DNA from: Phycisphaerales bacterium
GTDB lineage: Bacteria; Planctomycetota; Phycisphaerae; UBA1845
Assembly (NCBI GenBank): GCA_020353195.1
Contig: CP070691.1
Coordinates: 278,567-334,229, forward strand
DNA length: 55,663 nt
Direction of reading: 5' to 3'
Shown: positions 7,657 to 16,552 of the stretch, in pieces
Position numbering within the stretch: the stretch's first letter is position 1
Layout of the letters: each line of letters begins with the position of its first letter
The notes under the pieces: model-generated
The model's database searches: none
Told to the model about the DNA's origin: nothing
The model's input: the letters and a program-made list of their open reading frames with translations, nothing else
Program-made: the position numbers and the translations under genes

Positions 7657-8742
7657 CTACGGTCGCCTGTAAAACGGCAGCTTGACCACTCTGGCGGGAT
7701 TCGGCTTGCCGTTGAAATCCACGGTCAGCTCCGTGCCTTCCTCCGCGTCGTTGACGCCCACATAGGCCATGGCGATGCTTCTGCCCAGCGTCGGGCTCAG
7801 GCATCCGCTGGTGATCTCGCCGACGTCACGCTGGCCGGACCGGACGCGATAGCGGTGGCGGGCGGTGCGCCGCCCGTCCAGCTCCAGCCCGACGAGCGTC
7901 TGCTTCAAGCCCGACTCCTTCAGGCTGCGCATGGGGTCGGCGCCGATGAAGTCCTTGTCCAGGTCCACGCACCAGCCCTGCCCGGCGCTAAGCGAGTCGA
8001 CCCCCTCGTGCAGTTCGTGCCCGTACAGGGGCATGGCGGCTTCGAGCCGCAACGTGTCCCGCGCGCCCAGGCCGGCGGGCTTGATGCCCTGGTCGGGTTC
8101 GCCTGCCGGGCCGAGCAGCCGGGACGCCACCATCTTGACCACGCCGGCCGGCACGACGATCTCATATCCGTCCTCGCCGGTGTAGCCGCTGCGGAAGATC
8201 GAGTATGCTGTCATCATGTAGACGCCGGAGGTGAACCGATACCGCTTGACTCCGGACAGGTCGACGGGCAGCAGCGCCCGGGTCCGTTCGACCGCGTGCG
8301 GGCCCTGCAATGCGATCATCGCGGTGGCGATGGTCTGGTCTTCGAGCTCGGCGCGCCGGCCTTGGGCGTGTTTCCGCACCCATCCGACGATCTTGTCGCG
8401 GTTCGAGGCGTTGCAGACGATGCCCCAGTGTCCGTCATAGCGGGACACGATCACGTCATCGAGGATACCGCCGTCGGCCCGGCATATGTGGGTATAGCGG
8501 CACACGCCGGGCTCCATGCCGTCGAGGTTGCGGGTGCACAGCCGCTGCAGCAGCGAGAACGCGTCATCGCCGGTGATCTTGAGCCGGCCCATGTGCGACA
8601 CGTCGAAGGCCGAACAGGACGTTCGCGTGACGTTGTGCTCGTCGACGATGCTGCGGTACATCAGGGGCATGAGCCAGCCGGCGAACTCGACCATTCGGGC
8701 CCCGAGTTGGACGTGAATGTCATGCAGCGGCGAGCGGTTCAC
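7657..8742 (-). CDS. gcvT: Aminomethyltransferase (glycine cleavage T protein)
   Basis: The 361-residue product transfers the methylene group from aminomethyl-lipoyl H protein to tetrahydrofolate, releasing ammonia. It begins SPLHDIHVQLGARMVEFAGW, the standard T-protein N-terminus, and contains SAFDVSHMGRLKITG, FRSGYTGEDGYEI and the C-terminal barrel (residues about 280-361, LVGLELDGRRTARHRYRV, GEITSGCLSPTLGRSIAMAY). I place the start at the GTG at 8742 (VNRSPLHDI), which has GGAA upstream and fits family length; the frame remains open 45 bases further. It sits in a gcvT-gcvH pair upstream of tRNA-Tyr and metF. Confidence 0.93.
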   Translation of the reverse strand: MNRSPLHDIHVQLGARMVEFAGWLMPLMYRSIVDEHNVTRTSCSAFDVSHMGRLKITGDDAFSLLQRLCTRNLDGMEPGVCRYTHICRADGGILDDVIVSRYDGHWGIVCNASNRDKIVGWVRKHAQGRRAELEDQTIATAMIALQGPHAVERTRALLPVDLSGVKRYRFTSGVYMMTAYSIFRSGYTGEDGYEIVVPAGVVKMVASRLLGPAGEPDQGIKPAGLGARDTLRLEAAMPLYGHELHEGVDSLSAGQGWCVDLDKDFIGADPMRSLKESGLKQTLVGLELDGRRTARHRYRVRSGQRDVGEITSGCLSPTLGRSIAMAYVGVNDAEEGTELTVDFNGKPNPARVVKLPFYRRP

Positions 8743-8892
8743 CGTATGTTCCGCGCTACGTGTTGAAACCGGATTTCGCCGCCACACGCGGCGGCCGGAT
8801 CAGACTAGACCTGCAGGGCGGACGTGTCAACGCGGGCGGGCGCCGGGCTGCGGACTCGCTCACGCGTGCTGCGCCCCCGGCGGCGTTGCCGC

Positions 8893-10317
8893 TCAACCGA
8901 TCGCGAACGCCTGCCGCAGCCGGGCCAGGCGCGCCGCCGCGCCGGCGGAAACGGTGTTGAACCGCACCTGGTCGTTCTTTGACTGGATCTTGGCCATCCG
9001 CTTCCAGCCTTTGTTCATGCCGTGAACGAAGAGCGTGGCGGTCAGGCTGCGGGTGGCCAGCAGCGTGCGCAGCGTGCGCCGCCACACCCAGGGCACGGTG
9101 GCGGCCGTCCGCCGCAGCTCGTAGATGGCCTCATCCAGGCTCTGCGCCGACATGCTCCCGGGATGGTAGACCGTCTCCACAAACGTGTACCGTTCCCAGT
9201 CGTTCGGGTAGTCGGTGGCGAAGATGCGGCCCTGCTGCATGTAGCGGTTGTACATCTTCGTGCCGGGCAGGGGCGTCAGGTTCGTGATCTGGATCGTGTC
9301 CACGCCCAGGCGAACCGATTCCAGCGCCGTCTGCGATACGGTGTCGACCGTGTCCTGGTCGGCCCCGATGATGAACGCGCCGAACACGCTGATGCCCGCA
9401 CGGTGGAAGCCTCTGACCAGCTCCTTATACCGCGCGACGACCTTGCGGTTGACGGGCTTGTGGTAGTCCTTCAGCGACTCGGGGTTCATCGATTCAAACC
9501 CGACGAGCATGCCGCGGCAGCCGGCGCGAGCGGCGAGCCGCAAGGCCTCGGCTTCGTCACCCATGTTGATCGTGGACTGACTGAACCACAGGCGGCGCTT
9601 GCCGTGCTTGATGATGGCCCGAAGCAGCTCCTTGGCCCATTCGGCGTGCCGGGGCCCGATGCCGAAGAAGTTGTCGTCCACCACGAAGATGAACCGCCTG
9701 GGCGTCCGGTTCCACTCGTCGATGATCGCGCCGATGTCGCGCCGGCGGATCGACTTGCCGTTGAACAGCGTCACGCTGCAATACTCGCACCCCACCGGGC
9801 AGCCGCGGGACGTCTGCAGGCTGGCCACGTCGTATCGGCCGTTGATCGGCTGCAACGACTGGTTGGCCCCGCCGAAGGTCGATCCCAGCGGACTCAAGCA
9901 CCCGTCGTAACGCTCCTTCAGCTTGCCTGCGGCGGCGTCCTCGACGATGGTCGGCCAGATCTCATCGCATTCGCCGATGGCGACTGAGTCGACATGGCGG
10001 GCGGCTTCATCGGGCGCGGCCCAGGCGTGAGGCCCGCCCATGACCGTCGGCACTCCGCGTTGCCGGCACAGCGCCGCAATTTCGTAGGCCCGGGTGGCAC
10101 CGCTGGTGTACGCAGTGACGCCGACCAGGTCATATCGACCGGACCGGATCGCTTCGTCGGTGACGTTGTCGCCGAAGATCTCGTCAATGATCTCGACCTC
10201 GTGGGGCTCGGGCACGAGGTTGGCCAGCACCTGCAACCCCAGCTGGGGAATCCTGCTGCCGATGGTGTGATAGCCCTGCGTCCGGCGGGCGACTGGATTG
10301 ATCAATGCGATACGCAC
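8893..10317 (-). CDS. B12-binding-domain radical SAM protein, function unknown
   Basis: The 474-residue product has an N-terminal cobalamin-binding-like Rossmann domain (residues 1-130: ALINPVARRTQGYHTIG, GLQVLANLVP, VMGGPHAWA) and a radical SAM core whose cluster motif CPVGCEYC (CX3CX2C) uses Cys173, Cys177 and Cys180. FVVDDNFFGIGPRHAEWAKEL and LVGFESMNPESLKDYHKPVN are typical of the core of class B enzymes. The C-terminal region with PNDWERYTFVETVYHPGSMS resembles the accessory region of hopanoid-type relatives. The cobalamin DxHxxG motif is not visible. The start is a GTG at 10317 with GGGAG upstream. It lies alone between the transporter and gcvT. The substrate is unknown. Confidence 0.85.
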   Translation of the reverse strand: MRIALINPVARRTQGYHTIGSRIPQLGLQVLANLVPEPHEVEIIDEIFGDNVTDEAIRSGRYDLVGVTAYTSGATRAYEIAALCRQRGVPTVMGGPHAWAAPDEAARHVDSVAIGECDEIWPTIVEDAAAGKLKERYDGCLSPLGSTFGGANQSLQPINGRYDVASLQTSRGCPVGCEYCSVTLFNGKSIRRRDIGAIIDEWNRTPRRFIFVVDDNFFGIGPRHAEWAKELLRAIIKHGKRRLWFSQSTINMGDEAEALRLAARAGCRGMLVGFESMNPESLKDYHKPVNRKVVARYKELVRGFHRAGISVFGAFIIGADQDTVDTVSQTALESVRLGVDTIQITNLTPLPGTKMYNRYMQQGRIFATDYPNDWERYTFVETVYHPGSMSAQSLDEAIYELRRTAATVPWVWRRTLRTLLATRSLTATLFVHGMNKGWKRMAKIQSKNDQVRFNTVSAGAAARLARLRQAFAIG

Positions 10318-10543
10318 GACGGTGACTCCCGAGCGCCCCGATAGACCGCGCTGCCAAACCTGTAAGTGCGATGGCGATTCCGAACTCGTCCCCGAGGCCT
10401 CGGGCCCCCAGTCGGCTGGTCTGCCGGTTGGGGCTGACCGCGCCGCGCGGACAAGAGCCTACGGGCGGCGCGGGGGAAAGTCAACGAACGGCCTCAGTTC
10501 GATCGGTGGGCGGCGCAGCGAGGCCGCGGCATGTCGTGCTCGC

Positions 10544-11971
10544 CTACGCCTCGGCGGTGCGCCTGCGGTCGATGGCGTTTGTCACAATCTTGAAGACGAC
10601 CAGGCCGGCGAACGCCAGCGCCCCGATGGCCGCGAACACGTACCAGATGTAGTGGGCGTGGGCATAGGCTTCGGGCAGAGACGTCCCCGCCTCAATGGCC
10701 GCCAGGCGCGCCTCCTGCACGTGCTGTGGGAGTTTGTTCGGATCGGGACAGTACCAGTCGAGCAGGTAGCCCGAGATGATGAACCCGAACAGGTAGGCGA
10801 AGAAGCTGCTGAGGTGCATGTATCCCATGTACAGGCCGACCTCACCCTTGGGTGCCTGATTCGACGCGTATTCGAGCCATTTCGGCGACAGGAAGCACTC
10901 CGCCAATCCCTGCAAGGCGATCCCGATGATCACCATCAGCGTGATCGGGTGCATGGCGAAGCGGAAGACGATGAGGTTGACCGGGACTTTGCCCCCGAAC
11001 ACCGACTCCAGCGCGGGGCTCAGCGAGATCGTAAGCGAAGACAGTGGGATGATGAGCAGGGCGACGGCGATCGTGTTGACGGGCTTGACCCGCCGGACGA
11101 GATGCGTGATGGGAACCACCAGCAGGACGACCACCAGCGGGTTGATGTTGGCCAGCCACTCGGGTCGCGCGCCTTCGCCCAGCATGCGCAGGATGTACTT
11201 GGGCATCGACGCGTACAACTGATGCTGAATGGCCCAGAATCCCGCCACGATGAGAATCAGGCACATGAAGCGGAAATTCCTGACGACTTTGAACAGCCCG
11301 TCCAGGGCCTCCGCCACCGTCTTGCCTTTCCCTTCTGTGGTGACGGCCCGGTAAAACAGGGCAACGAACACCAGCGCGCACAGAGCCATCGAGGCCGCGT
11401 AGTAATTGATCCACTCCAATCCCAGCTCCTGGCGCAGCGGCGCCGCCAGCGACTTGCCGATGAACGCGCCGATGTTCACCACCGCGTAGAAGATGGAGAA
11501 CGCCCGGGCCCGATGAGCCTCGTCCGAGCATACGGCGACGGTCCCCGAAATGACCGGCTTGATGATGGAACCGCCGAACATGATGATCGCCAGCGCCGCC
11601 AGGACGATCAGTTTGCGGGGCACCTCGCTGAACACGAGGGTCTGACCGATCTGCATCCCGGCCACCCCGAGCAGCAGATATCCGAATGTCAGCAGGGCGA
11701 AGGCCAGAATCAGCGCCCGGCGGAACCCGATCTTGTCGGCCATGATGCCCGTGAACGTCGGCATCAGGTAGAGAACGGACGCGAACGCGCCGTACACATA
11801 CCCGGTCCACACGTCGCTGAATCCGATCTGGTCCGTCAAATACACCGCCAGGGCGATGGCCATTCCATAGTAGGCGGCCCGTTCGAACAGCTCCGCCCCG
11901 TTGGCGATCCAGAACGTGCGCGGAAAGCGCCAGTTCAGCTTCTGCTTGGCTCGCACGGAATTGTCGGTCAT
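10544..11971 (-). CDS. MFS transporter, POT/PTR (peptide transporter)-like
   Basis: The 475-residue product has about 12-14 hydrophobic segments. Near the N-terminus, FWIANGAELFERAAYYGMAIAL parallels the E-x-x-E-R-x-x-Y-Y-G-M signature of proton-coupled oligopeptide transporters. TGYVYGAFASVLYLMPTFTGIMADKIGFRRAL is the MFS loop 2-3 region, and GSIIKPVISGTVAVCSD the fifth helix. The C-terminal half includes PKWLEYASNQAPKGEVGLYMGYMHLSSF, typical of POT proteins. It probably imports di- or tripeptides or related solutes across the inner membrane, with proton coupling inferred. The ATG at 11971 has AAGG seven bases upstream; a TTG lies two codons earlier. It is isolated, with over 130 bases on each side. 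Confidence 0.8.
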   Translation of the reverse strand: MTDNSVRAKQKLNWRFPRTFWIANGAELFERAAYYGMAIALAVYLTDQIGFSDVWTGYVYGAFASVLYLMPTFTGIMADKIGFRRALILAFALLTFGYLLLGVAGMQIGQTLVFSEVPRKLIVLAALAIIMFGGSIIKPVISGTVAVCSDEAHRARAFSIFYAVVNIGAFIGKSLAAPLRQELGLEWINYYAASMALCALVFVALFYRAVTTEGKGKTVAEALDGLFKVVRNFRFMCLILIVAGFWAIQHQLYASMPKYILRMLGEGARPEWLANINPLVVVLLVVPITHLVRRVKPVNTIAVALLIIPLSSLTISLSPALESVFGGKVPVNLIVFRFAMHPITLMVIIGIALQGLAECFLSPKWLEYASNQAPKGEVGLYMGYMHLSSFFAYLFGFIISGYLLDWYCPDPNKLPQHVQEARLAAIEAGTSLPEAYAHAHYIWYVFAAIGALAFAGLVVFKIVTNAIDRRRTAEA

Positions 11972-12109
11972 GGTCAAGCCTTACCCCGTCCGTTGGAATT
12001 GGAGTTCAGAGACGCCAGGTGGCGATGGTCTGCACGACGGACGCCACCGCAACCTTGGGCCTTCTTGCCATTCGCCGTTCGTGGCTGTTTGCGTTGCGAG
12101 ACGCATGAG

Positions 12110-13606
12110 CTACATGCCGTACTCCTTCCACCGCGCGTCGACGATGGCTTTGATCCGTGGCGACATTTCCAGTTCCTCCGGCCAATCGCGGACCACGCCT
12201 TCGCCAGGCATCTTGGCGGTCGCGTCGATTCCCATCTTGCCGCCGGCGCCGCAGTATGGAGCGGCGTGGTCGAGGATGTCCAGCGGTCCGTCCACGATCA
12301 CCGTGTCGCGGCGGGGATCCCAGTTCGCCCCCACGTGGAACCACACGTCCTGCTCGTCGTGGACGTTCACGTGCTCGTCCACCACCACGATCAGCTTGCT
12401 GAACATCATCTGGCCCGCGCCCCACAGGCTCGACATCACCTTGCGAGCCTGCAGCGGATACTCCTTGCGAATACTGACGAACAGACAGTTGTGAAACGCC
12501 CCGAACATCGGCAGCGAGTAGTCGATCACGTCGGGAATGAGGGTCTTGAGCAGGGGCAGGAAGATCCTCTCGGTGGCTTTGCCGATGTAGTAATCCTCCT
12601 GCGGCGGCTTGCCGACGATCGTCGTTGGGTAGATCGGGTCACGGCGATGGGTGATCGCGGTCACGCCAAACGTCGGATAGAGCTCCGGCTGCGAGTAGAA
12701 ACCGGTGTGGTCGCCGAACGGCCCCTCCAGGATCATCTCCTGCGGGTCGACGTATCCCTCGATGACGATCTCGGCGTTGGCCGGCACCTCCATCTCGATC
12801 GTCTTGCACGGGACCAGCTCGATGCCCGATCCGTGGAGGAACCCGGCGAGCAGCAGCTCGCTGACGTCCGGGGGCAGGGGACAGGTGGCGGCGTAGGGCA
12901 GCACCGGCTCGCCGCCGAGCACGAGAGCCAGCGGCATCCTCTCGCCCCGGGCGGCGTACTTGCGATGGTGCCGGGCCCCGTCGTGATGCACGTGCCAGTG
13001 CATCGCCGTCAGCTTCGGCTCGAACACCTGGACGCGGTACATGCCGACATTCGGCTCACCGCTGTCGGGATCTTTGGTGTAGGCGCCGGCGAAGGTGATG
13101 AACCGCCCGCCATCGTCCGGCCAGCATTGGATGACGGGCAGCTTGAACAGGTCGGCGTCGTCGGTGTGGACCACCTGCTGACAGACGCCGCTCCTGACCG
13201 TCTTCGGCGCGAAACCCGCCAGCTTCGCCAGATCGGGCAGTTTCCTGATCTTGTCCATCAGGCGGGTCGGCACCTCCGGCTTGAGCAGCGCCTGGACCCG
13301 GTCTGCCAGTGCCTCAAAACTGTCACACCCCAGCGCGATCCGCATCCGCTCGTAGCTGCCGTAGAGGTTGATGGCTACCGGAATGTCCGCCCCCTTGACG
13401 TTCTCGAACAGCAGGCCCGTCCCGCCGGCGCCGCCGTGAACGGGATCGGTGGGGGGTGGCGGAGCCTCGCCGGCGGCGGGTGACTTGCTGACCCGGTCGG
13501 TGATCTCGGTGATCTCCAGGATCGGGTCGACCTGGGCCGAGATCCTGCGCAGCTGCCCGCGACGGTCCAGTTCCTCGAGAAACGATCGCAAATCGGGAAA
13601 CGGCAC
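12110..13606 (-). CDS. UbiD-family prenylated-FMN decarboxylase
   Basis: The product (498 residues from a GTG at 13606) matches the UbiD family from PDLRSFLEELDRRGQLRRIS to the C-terminus. Family segments include CQQVVHTDDADLFKLPVIQCW, DGGRFITFAGAYTKDPDSG, EGPFGDHTGFYS, PTTIVGKPPQEDYYIGKATER and FHNCLFVSIRKEYP. The R-x-x-E-x-x-D catalytic region and the E-G-P-F-G-D-H-T-G loop appear intact. UbiD enzymes decarboxylate aromatic acids in ubiquinone, menaquinone or aromatic degradation pathways and need prenylated FMN made by UbiX, which is not in this window. A GGAG precedes GTG 13606; an upstream in-frame GTG at 13642 lacks a ribosome binding site. Its neighbour upstream is DAHP synthase. A role in quinone biosynthesis is likely but inferred. 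Confidence 0.85.
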   Translation of the reverse strand: MPFPDLRSFLEELDRRGQLRRISAQVDPILEITEITDRVSKSPAAGEAPPPPTDPVHGGAGGTGLLFENVKGADIPVAINLYGSYERMRIALGCDSFEALADRVQALLKPEVPTRLMDKIRKLPDLAKLAGFAPKTVRSGVCQQVVHTDDADLFKLPVIQCWPDDGGRFITFAGAYTKDPDSGEPNVGMYRVQVFEPKLTAMHWHVHHDGARHHRKYAARGERMPLALVLGGEPVLPYAATCPLPPDVSELLLAGFLHGSGIELVPCKTIEMEVPANAEIVIEGYVDPQEMILEGPFGDHTGFYSQPELYPTFGVTAITHRRDPIYPTTIVGKPPQEDYYIGKATERIFLPLLKTLIPDVIDYSLPMFGAFHNCLFVSIRKEYPLQARKVMSSLWGAGQMMFSKLIVVVDEHVNVHDEQDVWFHVGANWDPRRDTVIVDGPLDILDHAAPYCGAGGKMGIDATAKMPGEGVVRDWPEELEMSPRIKAIVDARWKEYGM

Positions 13607-13724
13607 GACCTGTAGACTCCGACGGAATTCCTGACCGACCACGCCGACAAGAGTACGTCATCATAGCTGCGCAGAAGGGATGGGCAAGCGGGCGCCACGG
13701 GCGTGGTGTCGGGTCGCTACCGGC

Positions 13725-14744
13725 TCACAATGTTCGTCCCACCGCGGACGCCACCGCACTGAGTTCCTTCATGGTCCGGGCGAACGTCTGACAGGTGATC
13801 GACTGCGCGCCGTCGGTCAGGGCGTGTTCCGGATCGGGATGCACCTCGACGATCACGCCGTCGGCGCCGGCGGCGATGGCGGCCCTGCACATGGCCGGCA
13901 CCATGTACGCGTGCCCGGTCCCGTGTGACGGGTCGACCACGATGGGCAGGTGTGAGGCGCGTTTCACGGCGGGTACGACGCCCAAGGCCAGCGTGTTCCG
14001 AACGTACGATTCGCTCGTGCGAATCCCCCGCTCGCACAGGATCACGTCGGGGTTCCCGGCGTTGATGATGTATTCGGCCGCCAGAAGGAACTCGTCCAGA
14101 GACGCCGCCATACCCCGTTTCAGCAGGACCGGCTTGGGGCAGTGGCCGACGGCCCGCAGCAGATTGAAATTCTGCATGTTCCGCGCGCCGACCTGCAGCA
14201 CGTCGGCATACGAGGCGACCAGATCGACCTGATCGACGCTCATCACCTCCGTCACGACGGCCAGCCCGGTCGCCTCGCGTGCCTTGACCAGCAGCTTCAG
14301 CCCGGCTTCGCCCAGGCCCTGGAACGCGTACGGGTTCGTGCGAGGCTTGAACGCGCCGCCCCGAAGCCCGATGGCTCCGGCCTCGCGGACCGCGTGTGCG
14401 GCCGTGAGAATCTGTTCCTCGTTCTCCACGCTGCAGGGACCGGCGATGACTCCGATCCTGGTTCCACCGATGGCCGCACCCGGCACTCCGAGGCTGACGA
14501 CCGACGGCTCCTTCTTCACCTCTCTGCTGGCGACCTTGTACGGCGCGAGGATCGGCACGACCCTCTCGACCATCGGGGCGGTCTCGATCGCCCCTTTGTC
14601 AATCCCGCGTTTGTCACCGATGGCGGCCACCACCGTCCGGTCCGTGCCCACGATGACGTGGTCCCGCAACCCGAGTTGACGGATCAGTTTCACAACGTGC
14701 TGAACGTCGGAGTCGCTGCAGCCGGGCTCCATGACGACGATCAT
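13725..14744 (-). CDS. aroF: 3-deoxy-7-phosphoheptulonate (DAHP) synthase, AroF/type I-beta
   Basis: The 339-residue enzyme condenses phosphoenolpyruvate and erythrose-4-phosphate in the first step of the shikimate pathway. Residues about 1-70 (MIVVMEPGCSDSDVQHVVKL, TVVAAIGDKRGI) form the ferredoxin-like regulatory domain seen in the Thermotoga/Bacillus type I-beta group. The barrel follows: VIAGPCSVENEEQI, LRGGAFKPRTNPYAFQGLG, GARNMQNFNLL, PVLLKRGMAAS, ILCERGIRT, PIVVDPSHGTGH. The ATG at 14744 is preceded by AAAGGAC at good spacing. The stop lies 118 bases from the UbiD start on the same strand, so co-transcription with the UbiD gene is possible. Confidence 0.95.
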   Translation of the reverse strand: MIVVMEPGCSDSDVQHVVKLIRQLGLRDHVIVGTDRTVVAAIGDKRGIDKGAIETAPMVERVVPILAPYKVASREVKKEPSVVSLGVPGAAIGGTRIGVIAGPCSVENEEQILTAAHAVREAGAIGLRGGAFKPRTNPYAFQGLGEAGLKLLVKAREATGLAVVTEVMSVDQVDLVASYADVLQVGARNMQNFNLLRAVGHCPKPVLLKRGMAASLDEFLLAAEYIINAGNPDVILCERGIRTSESYVRNTLALGVVPAVKRASHLPIVVDPSHGTGHAYMVPAMCRAAIAAGADGVIVEVHPDPEHALTDGAQSITCQTFARTMKELSAVASAVGRTL

Positions 14745-14925
14745 GATTTGTCCTTTCCCTGCGTTGAGGGCATCTAATCCGCCGGGCGGTCGGGCTCGCC
14801 GGCCGTTCCGCCACGCCGCAATCGAGTACACGATTCGCGGCGCCGATCGCGCCGGGCGCCTGCGAAGCGCCATGCCACCCGCGCGGCGCGCTACCCCCCG
14901 TGAGTGCCGGTTCCTCTTGGGGTTG

Positions 14926-16263
14926 TCAAGCCCGCGGCGGCTCGATCCGCTCGCGGCCGCCCATGTACTTGCGCAACACTTGGGGTACGGTCACGCTCCC
15001 GTCCGCGTTCTGGTTCAGCTCGAGGATCGGGATCAGGACGCGCGGCGAGGCAATGACCGTGTTGTTCAGCGTGTGGCAGAAGCGGACTTTGCGGTTCGTG
15101 TCGCGGTACCGCAGGTTCAACCGGCGGGCCTGGAACTCGTGGAACCGCGAAGCCGAATGCGTCTCACCATAGCTGTTCCGCGACGGCATCCACGTCTCGA
15201 TGTCGAATTTCTGCACCTGGCCCTGGCCCAGATCCCCCGTGCACACGTTGACCACGCGGTAGGGAAGCTCAATCGCCTGCATGACCGCCTCGGCGTGGGC
15301 CAGAATCTCCTGATGAAACCGGATACTCTCCTCCTCGTCGTTCCTGCACACGATCACCTGCTCGACCTTGTCGAACAGGTGGATGCGGTACAGGCCATAG
15401 GTGTCCTTGCCCGCCGCCCCCGCCTCACGACGGAAGCACGTGCTCAGGGCCACCGTCTTGAGGGGCAACTCGTCCTCTGCGAGGACCTCGTCCGACCGAT
15501 AGGCCGTCAGCGGCACTTCGGCCGTGCCCACCAGGGACATCGCGTCCCGTTCGCACAAGTAGGCCTGGTCGCGCCCGATGGGAAAATACCCCGTGCCGCA
15601 CATCACCTCCTCGCGGACCAGCACGGGGACGACCATGGGCGTGTATGCTCGCTCGATCATCATGTCCTGCGCCAACCGCAGCACGGCATAGTGCAGCCGG
15701 GCCCCGTCCCCCCGCAGGATGTAGTTCCGCGTCCCCGCCAGCTTCACACCCCGCTCGATGTCGATGATCCGCAGCATCCTCCCCAGTTCGACGTGGTCTT
15801 TCGGCTCGAAGTCGAACGTGCGGATATCGCCCTCGGTCCGGAGCACGACATTCTCGGCTTCGTCCTCGCCCACCGGTGCGTTCGGCCCCGGCGGCTGGGG
15901 GACCGTCAGCATCAGGCGCCCGAATTCCTCCGCCACGCGCCGCGACTCGTCTTCGAGCGTCTTGATCCGCGACTTGACCTGGGCCAGGGTCCGGCGGGTC
16001 TCTTCCGCCAACTGCTTGATATCGTCGGGCGTCTTGCCGTCCGCCAGCGCCCGCTGGTACCACTGCGACTTCGGGTTGGTGTACAGCGCCATCTGCGGGC
16101 CGGCTTCGTTGCTTCGCGCTCGCAGCGAATCCAACTCCTGCTGGATCTGTCTGCGCCGGTCGTCGACCTCGCAAAGGCGGTCAACGTCGCACGGGATCTT
16201 CTTCTTGACCGCGGCGTCCTTGATCCGGTCCGGGTCCTCGCGGATTTGCCTGATGTCCAGCAT
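14926..16263 (-). CDS. serS: Seryl-tRNA synthetase
   Basis: The 445-residue product begins MLDIRQIREDPDRIKDAAVKK and has the long antiparallel coiled-coil arm (about residues 28-100) that contacts the tRNA-Ser variable arm. It is followed by the class II catalytic core: GTAEVPLTAY, motif 2 FRREAGAAGKDTYGLYRIH (residues about 265-283) and motif 3-adjacent FHEFQARRLNLRYRD. The segment before it reads ETHSASRF, where most bacterial enzymes have E-I-S-S-C-S-N, a modest divergence around the serine pocket that still keeps the glutamate. The chosen ATG at 16261-16263 gives the classic MLDI start. It is divergently transcribed from the MBL-fold gene. Confidence 0.95.
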   Translation of the reverse strand: MLDIRQIREDPDRIKDAAVKKKIPCDVDRLCEVDDRRRQIQQELDSLRARSNEAGPQMALYTNPKSQWYQRALADGKTPDDIKQLAEETRRTLAQVKSRIKTLEDESRRVAEEFGRLMLTVPQPPGPNAPVGEDEAENVVLRTEGDIRTFDFEPKDHVELGRMLRIIDIERGVKLAGTRNYILRGDGARLHYAVLRLAQDMMIERAYTPMVVPVLVREEVMCGTGYFPIGRDQAYLCERDAMSLVGTAEVPLTAYRSDEVLAEDELPLKTVALSTCFRREAGAAGKDTYGLYRIHLFDKVEQVIVCRNDEEESIRFHQEILAHAEAVMQAIELPYRVVNVCTGDLGQGQVQKFDIETWMPSRNSYGETHSASRFHEFQARRLNLRYRDTNRKVRFCHTLNNTVIASPRVLIPILELNQNADGSVTVPQVLRKYMGGRERIEPPRA

Positions 16264-16323
16264 GGCAGCCACCTACCGGCACAGCGCGGGATTCGGACGA
16301 GTCGTAACCGTCCGGCGGAACGA

Positions 16324-16345
16324 GCCGCTAGCGTAAGCGAGCGGC
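16324..16345. repeat. Palindromic element in the serS upstream gap
   Basis: GCCGCT (16324-16329) and AGCGGC (16340-16345) form an inverted repeat around AGCGTAAGCG. It lies in the 289-base gap between the divergent serS and MBL-fold genes. It could be an operator or another interspersed repeat; only one copy is seen here. The rest of the gap holds no gene that I can support. Confidence 0.4.
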
Positions 16346-16552
16346 GCGCCCGGTGCCCGGGACCACAATTCATGCTTGGTCGCACGGGCGCGATTGCGCG
16401 CCCCCAAGCAGCAGCCCGCGCTTTTCCTGCAAACCGGCGCTTGTGTCAAGGCCCGCCCGATCGCCCCGTTCGACCCTGTAACGCGAACGACCGGAAACGG
16501 ACGCACCGCGACGCTCGCTTTCCGACAACCGCCCGGCTAGACTCAGCGAACC

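Noticed and set aside
10298..13483. A 1,061-codon open frame on the plus strand
   Set aside because: It lies antisense to the UbiD-type, transporter and radical SAM genes. The translation is Arg/Gln/His/Asp-rich with no family motif, the usual shadow of high-GC coding DNA.
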